In this document: positions 1 through 7,700 of the stretch, piece after piece
Layout: the number at the start of each line of letters is the position of its first letter
How positions within the stretch are numbered: position 1 is the stretch's first letter
Assembly (NCBI GenBank): GCA_900556455.1
Contig: USOV01000019.1
Location: forward strand, 1 to 19,734
Direction of reading: 5' to 3'
DNA: 19,734 bases
Source of the DNA: an uncultured Clostridium sp.
Lineage (GTDB): Bacteria; Bacillota; Clostridia; TANB77; CAG-508
Program-made: the position numbers and the translations under genes
Notes under the pieces: model-generated
The model's input: the letters and a program-made list of their open reading frames with translations, nothing else
Told to the model about the DNA's origin: nothing
The model's database searches: none

Positions 1-76
1 GTCAAGCTCTTTTCTTCTAAAATTTGTAGTAGCTTTTGTTTCACATAATTTGTAAGACTACAGTTTGCTAATTTTT
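1..76 (-). other. Unassigned left edge downstream of hemW
   Basis: This is the stretch after the hemW stop on the minus strand, cut by the window edge. One minus frame stays open to the edge (reading LANCSLTNYVKQ then LLQILEEKS), but it has no ATG or convincing ribosome binding site and I do not recognise it. No terminator hairpin is visible after hemW. It may be the start or remnant of another gene, or chance. Confidence 0.25.
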
Positions 77-1204
77 TTAAATAAATTCTTCCCATACTAT
101 ATTTGCTAAGTCAATTCCTTTTTCAGTTAACTTTATTTGGTCTAAGTCTATTTTTATAAGTCCTTCTTGTGTAAGTTTATTTAATTCATTTTTAAATTCC
201 ATTATTGGATTACATCCAAATTTATTTTTAAAACTTGATATTTGTACTCCATCTATTTTTCTCAATCCTAAGAGCATATATTCTTTTTTTTGTTCTTCCT
301 CTTTTTGTACTTCATGCACAATATGTAACTGCTTACTTTGCATTTCTTGATTAATATATTTTTCTATATTTTCTGTATTTGAGTATCTTGTTTTCTTCAT
401 ATATGAATGTGCTGCCGCTCCAAAACCTAAATATTCTTTTTGCTCCCAACAGTTTAGATTATGTTTAGATTCATATCCTGTTTTTGCAAAATTTGATATT
501 TCGTAATGTTTATATCCTAAGCTTTCTAAGAATTTTTTTACTTCCCAATATTCTTCTCTTTCTAATTCTTCGTTTGGTAGTTTCAATTGCCCATCTGCAA
601 TTTTCTTTTCTATAGGTGTTCCTTCTTCTACTATTAATGAGTATACAGATATATGTTCTGGGTTTAATTTACTTATTTCTTCTAAAGATTTTTTTACATC
701 ATCTAAAGTTTGGTTTGGAAGTCCTATCATTAAGTCTACATTTATGTTTTTAAATCCCACTTCTCGTGCTAATTTATATGTACTTAAAAATTCCTCATAT
801 GTATGTATTCTTCCTATCATTTTTAATAGATTATTATTACAAGACTGTAAACCTATACTTATTCTATTTATTCCCGCTTCTACATAATCTCTAAGTTTTT
901 CCTTAGTGGCTGTTCCTGGGTTAACTTCTATTGTAATTTCTACATTTCTACTAATATTATATTTTTGTTTTATAGTTTTTAAAATTTCGCTAATATACTT
1001 ACTTTCTATGTATGATGGAGTTCCTCCTCCAATATATATTGTAGAAATTTCATATTCATTTACTGAACTGTTTTTTATTTCTTGTTTTAATGCCTTAATA
1101 TATTTTTCTATTAAATCGTTTTTATCACAATATGATATAAAGTCACAATAACTACATTTTTGTTTACAAAATGGGATATGCACATATATTCCTAATTCTT
1201 TCAT
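77..1204 (-). CDS. hemW: HemW, radical SAM heme chaperone
   Basis: HemW is a radical SAM protein related to coproporphyrinogen dehydrogenase that binds heme and delivers it to target proteins. The 375-residue length fits the family. The iron-sulfur motif CKQKCSYCDF is at residues 13-22 (Cys13, Cys17, Cys20). Phe22 after the third Cys-x is typical of HemW, where true HemN has a fourth cysteine. The SAM-binding GGGTPS lies at 59-64, with GLQS and NVDLMIGLPNQT further on. The C-terminal half has the YLGFGAAAHSY motif of the HemW domain. The ATG follows the whiA stop by one base and its AAAGGA site lies inside the end of whiA, so it is translated as the last gene of prmC-whiA-hemW. Older annotations often call such proteins oxygen-independent coproporphyrinogen III oxidase. 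Confidence 0.93.
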   Translation of the reverse strand: MKELGIYVHIPFCKQKCSYCDFISYCDKNDLIEKYIKALKQEIKNSSVNEYEISTIYIGGGTPSYIESKYISEILKTIKQKYNISRNVEITIEVNPGTATKEKLRDYVEAGINRISIGLQSCNNNLLKMIGRIHTYEEFLSTYKLAREVGFKNINVDLMIGLPNQTLDDVKKSLEEISKLNPEHISVYSLIVEEGTPIEKKIADGQLKLPNEELEREEYWEVKKFLESLGYKHYEISNFAKTGYESKHNLNCWEQKEYLGFGAAAHSYMKKTRYSNTENIEKYINQEMQSKQLHIVHEVQKEEEQKKEYMLLGLRKIDGVQISSFKNKFGCNPIMEFKNELNKLTQEGLIKIDLDQIKLTEKGIDLANIVWEEFI

Positions 1205-1205
1205 A

Positions 1206-1844
1206 TTAAATTTCCTTTGCTATCTGATTTATTTTGTTTAGTCTATGGCTTACTCCTGATTTTCCTATTGGTTTGGTAAGCATTTTTCCAAGTTCTTCAT
1301 ATGAAGCGTCTGGATTTTTTATCCTTAATTCTGCTATTTCTTGTAAATTTTCTGGCAAGGTGTGAAATTTGTGTTTTTGTTTTAATAGTTTAATATTTTT
1401 TATTTGTTCAACTGATGCATCTATTGTTTTATTTAGGTTTGCTGTTTCGCAATTTACTATTCTGTTTATATTATTTCTTGTTTCTTTTATTACTCTGGTT
1501 TCTTCAAATCTTAGCATTGCACTATTTGCACCTATTAATGCTAAGAATTGAGATATACCTTCTCCATCTTTTATATATACAATAGTTCCGCTTCCTTTTT
1601 TAGTAATTCCAACATTTTCAATTCCGCATTTTTCTAATAAATTTTTCATTTCTTCTGCTTTTTTCTTTGTTTTATATAGTATTTCTAGGTGATATTCTTT
1701 ATTTGGAGAATTTATAAATCCAGATTTTATAAAGGCTTCTCTAATGCAAAGTCTTGCCAATTGTTCGTCTTGTTTTAGAGAGCTATTACTATCCCACATT
1801 TTTAATTCTAACAATTCATTTTTTAAATCTGATGAAAAAGACAT
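1206..1844 (-). CDS. whiA: WhiA, short form lacking the first LAGLIDADG-like half
   Basis: WhiA is a DNA-binding protein linked to cell division, chromosome segregation and, in actinobacteria, sporulation control. The start MSFSSDLKNELL is the normal WhiA N-terminus and is preceded by an excellent AAAAGGAGAT site, so the start is secure. Family members are about 310-320 residues with two LAGLIDADG-like repeats and a C-terminal helix-turn-helix; this one has only 212. After about residue 15 the sequence jumps to what matches the second repeat (LARLCIREAFIKSGF, then YHLEILY). The region with RNNINRIVNCETANLNKT and the C-terminal HTH (AELRIKNPDASYEELGKML, then GKSGVSHRLNKI) is intact. About 100 residues of the first repeat are therefore absent, with no frameshift. 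The ribosome binding site is embedded in the last codons of prmC, so the two are translationally coupled. Confidence 0.9.
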   Translation of the reverse strand: MSFSSDLKNELLELKMWDSNSSLKQDEQLARLCIREAFIKSGFINSPNKEYHLEILYKTKKKAEEMKNLLEKCGIENVGITKKGSGTIVYIKDGEGISQFLALIGANSAMLRFEETRVIKETRNNINRIVNCETANLNKTIDASVEQIKNIKLLKQKHKFHTLPENLQEIAELRIKNPDASYEELGKMLTKPIGKSGVSHRLNKINQIAKEI

Positions 1845-1849
1845 TTTGT

Positions 1850-2686
1850 TTATCTCCTTTTACATATTACTATTCTATTATTTCCGGCTAAATCTTTTTT
1901 CGAATATACTTCTTTATAACTATGGCTATTTTCAATAATTTCTACAACCTCTTGTCTTTGGTCATATCCTATTTCTAATGCTAAATATCCATCACATTCC
2001 AAATATTTATATGCATTATTTACAATATTTCTATAAAAATCTAAGCCATCTTGTCCACCATTTAAAGCTATATGTGGTTCATTTTGAACCTCTAAGCTTA
2101 GCTCATTTATTACTTCTGTTTTTATATATGGTGGATTTGAAACTATTATATCAAATTTATTGTCTATATTGTTAAATAAATCTGACCTAATAAATTGTAT
2201 TTTTGTATCATTGTTTTTTGCATTTATTTTTGCTACTTCTAAGGCTTTAGAGCTAATGTCTGATGCAATGATATTTGCATTTTTGATATACTTTTTCAAT
2301 GCAACAGCAATTGCTCCACTTCCAGTGCACAAGTCTAAGATTTTAGGTTTTTCTATTGTTTTAGAAATGTTTATAACTTCTTCTACTAAAATTTCTGTAT
2401 CTGGTTGTGGAATAAGAACATTTTCATTTACCCAAAAGTCTAATCCCATAAATTCCTGCTTACCAGTTATATATTGAATAGGATAACCTTTTATAATTTT
2501 ATCTAGATTATTTTTTATTTCTAAAATTTTGTTTTCTGTTAATTCTTCTTTATCATGAATTATCAAATATTCTTTAGATTTATTAATTATTGTGCAGATT
2601 AAAAGTTTTGATTTTAAATTGTAATCATCTATATTATTTTCTATTAACTTTTCAATACAATATTTTTGCATTTCTTGTATATTCAA
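1850..2686 (-). CDS. prmC: PrmC, release factor glutamine methyltransferase
   Basis: PrmC methylates the glutamine of the GGQ motif in peptide release factors 1 and 2, using SAM. The SAM-binding loop ILDLCTGSGAIAVAL and the catalytic NPPYIKTEVI (NPPY) are present, together with the family N-terminal helical domain and the motif IPQPDTEILVE. I place the start at TTG (2686-2684), because AAAGGTGAT lies 5-6 bases upstream and a good promoter ends just before it. That gives 278 residues, the usual size. An open frame extends to 2731, but that stretch overlaps the promoter; an ATG five codons inside the TTG start is a weaker alternative. It is the first gene of prmC-whiA-hemW. Confidence 0.92.
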   Translation of the reverse strand: MNIQEMQKYCIEKLIENNIDDYNLKSKLLICTIINKSKEYLIIHDKEELTENKILEIKNNLDKIIKGYPIQYITGKQEFMGLDFWVNENVLIPQPDTEILVEEVINISKTIEKPKILDLCTGSGAIAVALKKYIKNANIIASDISSKALEVAKINAKNNDTKIQFIRSDLFNNIDNKFDIIVSNPPYIKTEVINELSLEVQNEPHIALNGGQDGLDFYRNIVNNAYKYLECDGYLALEIGYDQRQEVVEIIENSHSYKEVYSKKDLAGNNRIVICKRR

Positions 2687-2702
2687 AATAATCACCTTTA
2701 AA

Positions 2703-2731
2703 ATTTTAGCATAAAATAAACATAAACTCAA
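2703..2731 (-). promoter_or_regulatory. Promoter of prmC-whiA-hemW
   Basis: On the minus strand TTGAGT (2731-2726) and TAAAAT (2708-2703) are separated by exactly 17 bases. The -10 lies about 16 bases before the prmC TTG start, giving a very short leader that contains the AAAGGTG site. It separates prmC from the carB remnant upstream. Confidence 0.65.
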
Positions 2732-2743
2732 TGTTTAAATAAA

Positions 2744-2956
2744 TTATTCATCTATTGTTGATATGCATAATGTTATTTCTTCTAACACATCTAATAATAC
2801 TCTTACTGTGTCTAGAGCTGTGAACATTGCTATATTATTTTCTACTGCACATCTTCTTATTTTTGTTCCATCTTTTATGTTTGTTACCGCTTTCCCTTTG
2901 GGTTGTAATAGTTTCAATTTTTCCATAACCTTTTCAAAGCTATCTCTGTTCTCTGC
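2744..2956 (-). pseudogene. carB: carB remnant (carbamoyl phosphate synthase large subunit), two fused fragments
   Basis: CarB is normally about 1,070 residues; only about 70 codons remain here. From 2956 the frame reads AENRDSFEKVMEKL then LLQPKGKAVTN, which matches the opening of the second ATP-grasp domain (family pattern AEDRDxFxxLLxELGIPQPxGK). It then continues directly into DGTKIRRCAVENN and FTALDTVRVLLDVLE, which match the C-terminal MGS-like domain (family pattern DGFKIRRxAVE ... TSLDTAxALLDVL). Both ATP-grasp folds and the oligomerisation domain are missing. The KGKA shared by the two ancestral segments would suit an internal deletion by short homology (inference). An ATG at 2926 could start a 60-residue peptide, but no function is expected. 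Confidence 0.85.
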
Positions 2957-3539
2957 TTTTATTTAAGCTTCTTATTATATTTAGCTTAATTCCACAATCT
3001 ACTGCAACAATGTTGAATTTTGCATTTGCTGTTCTTGAATACCATTTCTTTTTACAGCTAACTTTACTTACTGCATCTTTTGGTATGTTATACTCTTTTA
3101 GTTTTTTCAAAGCCTCTTCCTTGGTTGTATTTATATCAGTAATTATTACTTTTCTGCTTCCCTTGTCTCTAATGCTTCTAGTTAGCTTTCTTGTGTCTAA
3201 TCCATATATTCCGGGAATATTGTTTTCTTCTAAGTATTCTGATAAAGTTTTTGTGTATCTAAAGTTACTTGGTAAGTCATTATATTCTCTTACAATTAGT
3301 CCTCCTATTGTTGGTTGTTTTGTTTCATAGTCTTCATCTGTTATTCCATAATTTCCAATTAACGGGTATGTCATCACAACCATTTGGTATGTGTATGATG
3401 GGTCTGATACTATTTCTTGGTAACCTACCATTGATGTGTTAAAAACTATTTCACATATGCTCTCAATATTTGCTCCAAATCCATATCCATAGTATTCTTC
3501 TCCATCTTCTAGTACTATTTTCTTGTTAAATTCCTCCAT
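2940..3539 (-). pseudogene. carA: carA remnant (carbamoyl phosphate synthase small subunit), C-terminal half lost
   Basis: CarA supplies ammonia from glutamine for carbamoyl phosphate, feeding pyrimidine and arginine synthesis. The N-terminal domain is clear: VLEDGEEYYGYGFGA, VFNTSMVGYQEIVSDPSY, YPLIGNYGI and GIYGLDTRKLTR. The normal length is about 355-380 residues. Here the frame ends at 199, just where the class I glutaminase domain begins (NIVAVDCGIKLNIIRSLN), then runs into a short unrelated tail and stops. The catalytic Cys-His-Glu triad is absent. The sequence continues into a carB fragment in another frame, so one deletion removed the end of carA and most of carB. The start has a good AAAGGAAG site. 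It lies just behind a strong terminator, so it would be expressed only by readthrough. Confidence 0.88.
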
Positions 3540-3567
3540 ATTTTTCTTCCTTTCATATAATTTTTAC

Positions 3568-3600
3568 AAAAAAAAATAAGGGAATAAAAATCCCTTATTT
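3568..3600 (-). terminator. Intrinsic terminator or attenuator between the 27-codon ORF and carA
   Basis: A perfect 10-bp stem (AAATAAGGGA at 3574-3583 pairing with TCCCTTATTT at 3591-3600) with a 7-base loop is followed, on the minus strand, by a run of nine U. The stop codon of the small ORF (3597-3595) lies inside the 5' arm of the stem in the transcript. A ribosome finishing that ORF would therefore cover the hairpin, which is the geometry of translation-coupled attenuation. Confidence 0.85.
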
Positions 3601-3678
3601 AAAAAGTAAAAATGAAATAACTATCAAAAAAGCTATTTTAAAATATATATAGTTAACTTTTGTTACATAGTTTTTCAT
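3595..3678 (-). CDS. 27-residue hydrophobic peptide (leader peptide or small membrane protein)
   Basis: This small ORF has all the signals of a translated gene: an extended -10 promoter upstream, an AGAGG site seven bases before the ATG, and a terminator at its end. The peptide begins MKNYVTKVNYIYFK and continues as a hydrophobic segment (IAFLIVISFLLFK). It therefore has a short basic N-terminus and one likely membrane helix. I do not recognise a family. It could be a free-standing small membrane peptide (type I toxin-like in form only) or the leader peptide of an attenuator that once controlled carAB, because the stop codon overlaps the terminator stem and carA follows with no promoter of its own. 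The shape recalls the pyrBI leader of enteric bacteria, but that is analogy, not homology. Confidence 0.55.
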   Translation of the reverse strand: MKNYVTKVNYIYFKIAFLIVISFLLFK

Positions 3679-3704
3679 TTTTATACCTCTTTTTTATTTT
3701 TACT

Positions 3705-3734
3705 ATTATAACAGAACCAATATTCAAAATGCAA
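3705..3734 (-). promoter_or_regulatory. Extended -10 promoter for the 27-codon ORF and carA remnant
   Basis: On the minus strand TTGCAT (3734-3729) and a perfect TATAAT (3710-3705) are 18 bases apart, with a TG one base before the -10 (TGTTATAAT). It starts just after the stop codon of the CofE-like gene. Transcription would begin about 20 bases before the AGAGG site of the small ORF. Confidence 0.75.
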
Positions 3735-3742
3735 CAATTTTT

Positions 3743-4438
3743 TTATTTTTTCCTTATTAATATTATTGGTGTTTGTTCTCTTCCTTGTCCTGCTGGGTTA
3801 TCTTTTATTATTCCTAATAATTCCTCTTTTCTATCTGCTATATCATCTGATGTTCCTAATAATTCTTGTCCTAGGTCATTTGCATCTACTATCATACATG
3901 AAATTCCTAATTTTTCTTTTATTTCGTTACATACTTTATCTGGATCTGCTGGATTTTCTATTCCTATATCTCTATATTCAGACCAAACATGGTCATAGAA
4001 GCCATCTAATCCACTTACATCTTGTCCTACTATTTTATAAAATACTCCTTTTTTACCAAATAGTTTAGTAACAGCACTTGCAAAACTTGCCCATAATACT
4101 CTTAATAAACCAACTTTATTTATTGCATATTGCATTTTTATTGTTTCTCCAACTCCAACGCCTGTATCTGGATGTGATGCAAATTTTGATAAAAATTTTG
4201 CCCAAAATCCTATTTTGATATCTTCTCTTTTTACTACTCTATTTTGGCATAAAGAGATTATTTTTTCACTGCTAGAAACTATATCTCCTTCTTCATATAT
4301 TGGTAAAACATATTCTCTAAATAGTTCTATATAATCTTCTCCTTGTTTTACAAATCTTGTTTTTATTGCATGTCTTAAATATGTAGTTCCATTTACTTCT
4401 ATTTCTATATTTTTTCCTTCATTTGCATGAAATTCCAT
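3743..4438 (-). CDS. CofE-like protein (coenzyme F420-0:L-glutamate ligase family)
   Basis: The 231 residues match the F420-0:gamma-glutamyl ligase family. Visible motifs are GDIVSSSEKIISLCQNRVV at 51-69 (the family's GDxVxxxxK segment), the HPDTGVGVGETIKMQYAI stretch, IVDANDLG, and the end AGQGREQTPIILIR. In F420-making organisms CofE adds glutamate to F420-0 using GTP. Clostridia of this type are not known to make F420 and nothing here suggests that pathway. The true substrate is therefore unknown; another gamma-glutamyl ligation is possible (inference). The ATG has a strong GGAGG site eight bases upstream and a TAGACA/TATATT promoter. It seems to be a single-gene unit, although no clear terminator follows before the next promoter. 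Confidence 0.8.
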   Translation of the reverse strand: MEFHANEGKNIEIEVNGTTYLRHAIKTRFVKQGEDYIELFREYVLPIYEEGDIVSSSEKIISLCQNRVVKREDIKIGFWAKFLSKFASHPDTGVGVGETIKMQYAINKVGLLRVLWASFASAVTKLFGKKGVFYKIVGQDVSGLDGFYDHVWSEYRDIGIENPADPDKVCNEIKEKLGISCMIVDANDLGQELLGTSDDIADRKEELLGIIKDNPAGQGREQTPIILIRKK

Positions 4439-4473
4439 AAATCATTCCTCCGTTTTTCTTTTTTTACTTTACC

Positions 4474-4502
4474 AATATATACTATTTTTTCCCAATTGTC
4501 TA
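4474..4502 (-). promoter_or_regulatory. Promoter of the CofE-like gene
   Basis: On the minus strand TAGACA (4502-4497) and TATATT (4479-4474) are separated by 17 bases, each one mismatch from consensus. The leader to the ATG at 4438 is about 30 bases and carries the GGAGG site. Confidence 0.6.
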
Positions 4503-4511
4503 TATTTTATG

Positions 4512-4531
4512 AAAAAAAATGGGTTACCATT
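4512..4531 (-). terminator. Weak intrinsic terminator after the polC operon
   Basis: On the minus strand AATGG-TAAC-CCATT forms a 5-bp stem that runs into eight consecutive T. The stem is short for a terminator, but it sits between the structured element behind polC and the next promoter, where the operon must end. Confidence 0.45.
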
Positions 4532-4539
4532 CAGTCATT

Positions 4540-4710
4540 GTTCAGCTTAAAGCATAAATATATAATATTTTAAATGAGAAGCGACCTTACTCATTTAAAT
4601 TCTAAATTATACTAGCGTTCAGACGCATTCACTTAGAATCCACATATTAGTTAGTCTGCTTAGAGCTTCGCAAATTGAAAATATTATATATTTATGCTTT
4701 TAAGCTGAAC
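4540..4710. repeat. Structured element with 32/33-bp terminal inverted repeats (MITE-like or large RNA hairpin)
   Basis: The left arm (4540-4571, beginning GTTCAGCTTAAAGC) and right arm (4678-4710, ending GCTTTTAAGCTGAAC) are inverted copies differing by a single extra base. The 106 bases between hold further nested repeats: AAATGAG/CTCATTT (4572-4596), ATTCTAA/TTAGAAT (4599-4638) and GCGT/ACGC (4615-4626). In the polC transcript this would fold into a long stem topped by a multibranched head. GTCTG within the head can also pair with CAGAC elsewhere in it. It starts nine bases after the polC stop. There is no ORF inside. It could be a miniature inverted-repeat element, a 3'-UTR stability structure or a structured RNA. 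No target-site duplication is clear. Confidence 0.75.
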
Positions 4711-4719
4711 AGTAACACT

Positions 4720-7700
4720 CTAACAATCAAATAAGCTCAATTGATTACTTTTGCTCATTCCTTTTAGGCAGTCAAATTTTGTTAACATTTCTATTACAGA
4801 TTTCCCTATTTTTGATTTTAACTGGAATTCATCTATTGAGATAAATTTTCCATTTTCTTCTTCTACTGCTTTTTGTATACTTTCTGCTGCAACTCCTCCA
4901 AGTCCTGCTATACTTGAAAATGGTGGTCTTATTTTGCCATCTTCTATTTTGAATTTTTTTGCATCAGATTTATATAAATCAATTGGTAAAAATTCATATC
5001 CTCTTTCATACATTTCATTTACTAATTCTAAAACTGTATACATTCCCTTTTCTTTTACAGACATATTATTTCCAAGCATATCTAATTCTTTCATTTTGTC
5101 TTTTACTCTTTGTTTTCCCCCTAGCATTATTTCTCCATCAAAATCTTCTGCACCTCTTATAGAAAAATATGCTGCATAATATGCAAGTGGCATATGTACT
5201 TTAAACCATGCTATTCTAAATGCCATTGTTACATACGCTACTGCGTGTGCTTTTGGGAACATATATTTTATCTTTTTACAAGATTCCATATACCATTCTG
5301 GAACATTATGTGCTCTCATTATTTCCTCATAACTTGCCCATTTTTCTGGATCTTTTGTTGCTTTGCCTTTACGTACAACCTCCATTATTTTAAAAGCATC
5401 TCCTGGTTCCAAACCTTTTTTCATTAGGTAAGTCATAATATCATCTCTAGTACATATTGCTTCCATAAGTGTTACAGTTCCAGAATTTATTAAGTCTTGA
5501 CAGTTATTTAACCATACATCTGTACCATGTGACAAACCAGATATTCTAATTAATTCCTCAAATGTTGTCGGTTTTGTATCTAAAAGCATTCCTCTTGCAA
5601 ATTTTGTTCCATATTCAGGTATTCCATAATTTCCTACTGGTGAGTTTATTTGTTCTTGTGTTACTCCTAATGCCTTTGTTGATGTAAATAAACTCATTGT
5701 TTCTTTATCATCTAGTGGTATTGTTTTAGGGTCGATGCCTGTTAAATCTTGTAGCATTCTTATTACTGTAGGATCATCGTGTCCTAGCATATCTAGTTTT
5801 AATAAGTTTTTATCTATTGAGTGGTAATCAAAGTGTGTTGTTATAATATCTGAATTTGGGTCATCTGCTGGGTGTTGTACTGGGCAAAATTCATATATTT
5901 CTCTTCCATGTGGTACAACTATAATACCTCCTGGATGCTGTCCTGTTGTTCTTTTTACACCAACACATCCTTGTACAAGTCTTGAAATTTCAGCATTTGT
6001 TACTGGTATGTTTCTTTCTTCAAAATAATTTTTTACATAACCGAAAGCTGTTTTATCTGCTATTGTTCCAACTGTTCCTGCCTTAAAAGTTTTTCCCTTT
6101 CCAAATATTACTTCTGCATATCTATGTATTTTTCCTTGATATTCTCCAGAAAAGTTTAAGTCTATATCTGGTTCTTTATCTCCATTAAAGCCTAAGAATG
6201 TTTCAAAAGGTATATCCATTCCGTCTTTACACAATTTAGCTCCGCATTTTGGGCAATCTTTATCTGGTAAGTCTACACCATTTGGTATTCCATAATCTGT
6301 AAAATCTGAATATTTACATTTTGGGCATCTATAATGTGGTGGAAGTGAATTTACCTCTGTTATACTAAGCATATTTGCTACAAATGATGAACCAACTGAA
6401 CCTCTTGATCCAACTAAGTAACCATCTTCATTAGATTTTTTAACAAGTCTTTGTGCAATTATATATAATGTTGAGAATCCATTTTTTATAATTGAGTCTA
6501 ATTCTCTTTTTAGTCTTGCTTGTACAATTTCTGGCAATGGGTCTCCATATAATTCTTTTGCTCTATTTGTACAGGTTTCCTCTATTTCTTGTTCTGCCCC
6601 TTCAATTACTGGTGGGCATTTTTCCTTTGAAATTGGGCAAACTACTTCACACATATCTGATATTTTATTTGTGTTTGTTACAACTACTTCATATGCTCTT
6701 TCATTTCCTAAGTATAGGAATTCATTTAGCATTTCCTCTGTTGTTCTTAAATATAATGGTGCTTGATGATCTGCATCTGAAAATCCCTGTCCTGCCATTA
6801 ATATTCTTCTATAAATTTCGTCCTGTGGGTCCATAAAATGCACATCACAAGTTGCAACTGTTAGTTTTCCAAGTTCATCTCCTAAGTCTACTATTTTTTT
6901 ATTTATATCTTCTAAGTCTTTCATACTAGATACTGTTCCATCTCTTAGCATAAAAGCGTTGTTTCCTAGTGGTTGGATTTCTAAATAATCATAATAAGAA
7001 GCAATTCTTCTTATTTCTTCTTCTGGTTTTTTATTTACAATTGCCCTATAAAGTTCTCCTTGTTCACAGGCACTTCCTAAAATTAAACCTTCTCTATATT
7101 TTTCAAAAACACTTTTTAAAAGTCTTGGTCTTTTATGGAAGTAGTTTAAATGTGTTACAGAAATAAGCTCATATAAATTCCTTAAACCTTTTTGATTTTT
7201 CGCTAGAATTATTGCGTGATATGGTCTTATTTTTTTGTATCCTTCTTCTACTCCTTCTGGGATTTCTTCATCCGGTATTAAATACGCCTCTACACCATAT
7301 ATTATTTTTATATCTAATTTATTATCTTCAACTGCATGGTTTGCTTCTGGGAAAGCCTGTACTACACCGTGGTCTGTAATCGCAATTGATTTCATTCCCC
7401 ATTTTGCTGCACGTTTAATTAAATCTGTTGCAGATGATACTGCATCCATTTGGCTCATTTGAGTATGTAAGTGTAATTCTACTCTCTTTTCTTTTGCATT
7501 ATCCATTCTAGTTGTTTCTGGAATAGGAGGTACTTCTACTACTACATTAGCAATAACTCCTATTTCTTTTGCAAAGTTATCATATTGTGCATTTCCTTGA
7601 ATTTTAAGCCTTCCAGAATTTTTAATTCTTTTTAATATTCCTTCTAAATCTTGTTTTTTAGGGTCTATAAAAGATTTACAAGTAATTGTACTTGTCCCAT

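Noticed and set aside
1..76. Left-edge open frame as hrcA
   Set aside because: hrcA often follows hemW, but the visible residues do not match the HrcA N-terminus and there is no start signal.
2940..2970. Carbamoyl phosphate synthase gene break as another CGG-A shift
   Set aside because: There is no CGG at the junction, and hundreds of residues on either side of it are missing, so it is a deletion.
4540..4710. The inverted-repeat element as a tRNA, riboswitch or CRISPR
   Set aside because: It has no T-loop or acceptor pattern, no direct repeats with spacers, and it sits after polC rather than in a leader.
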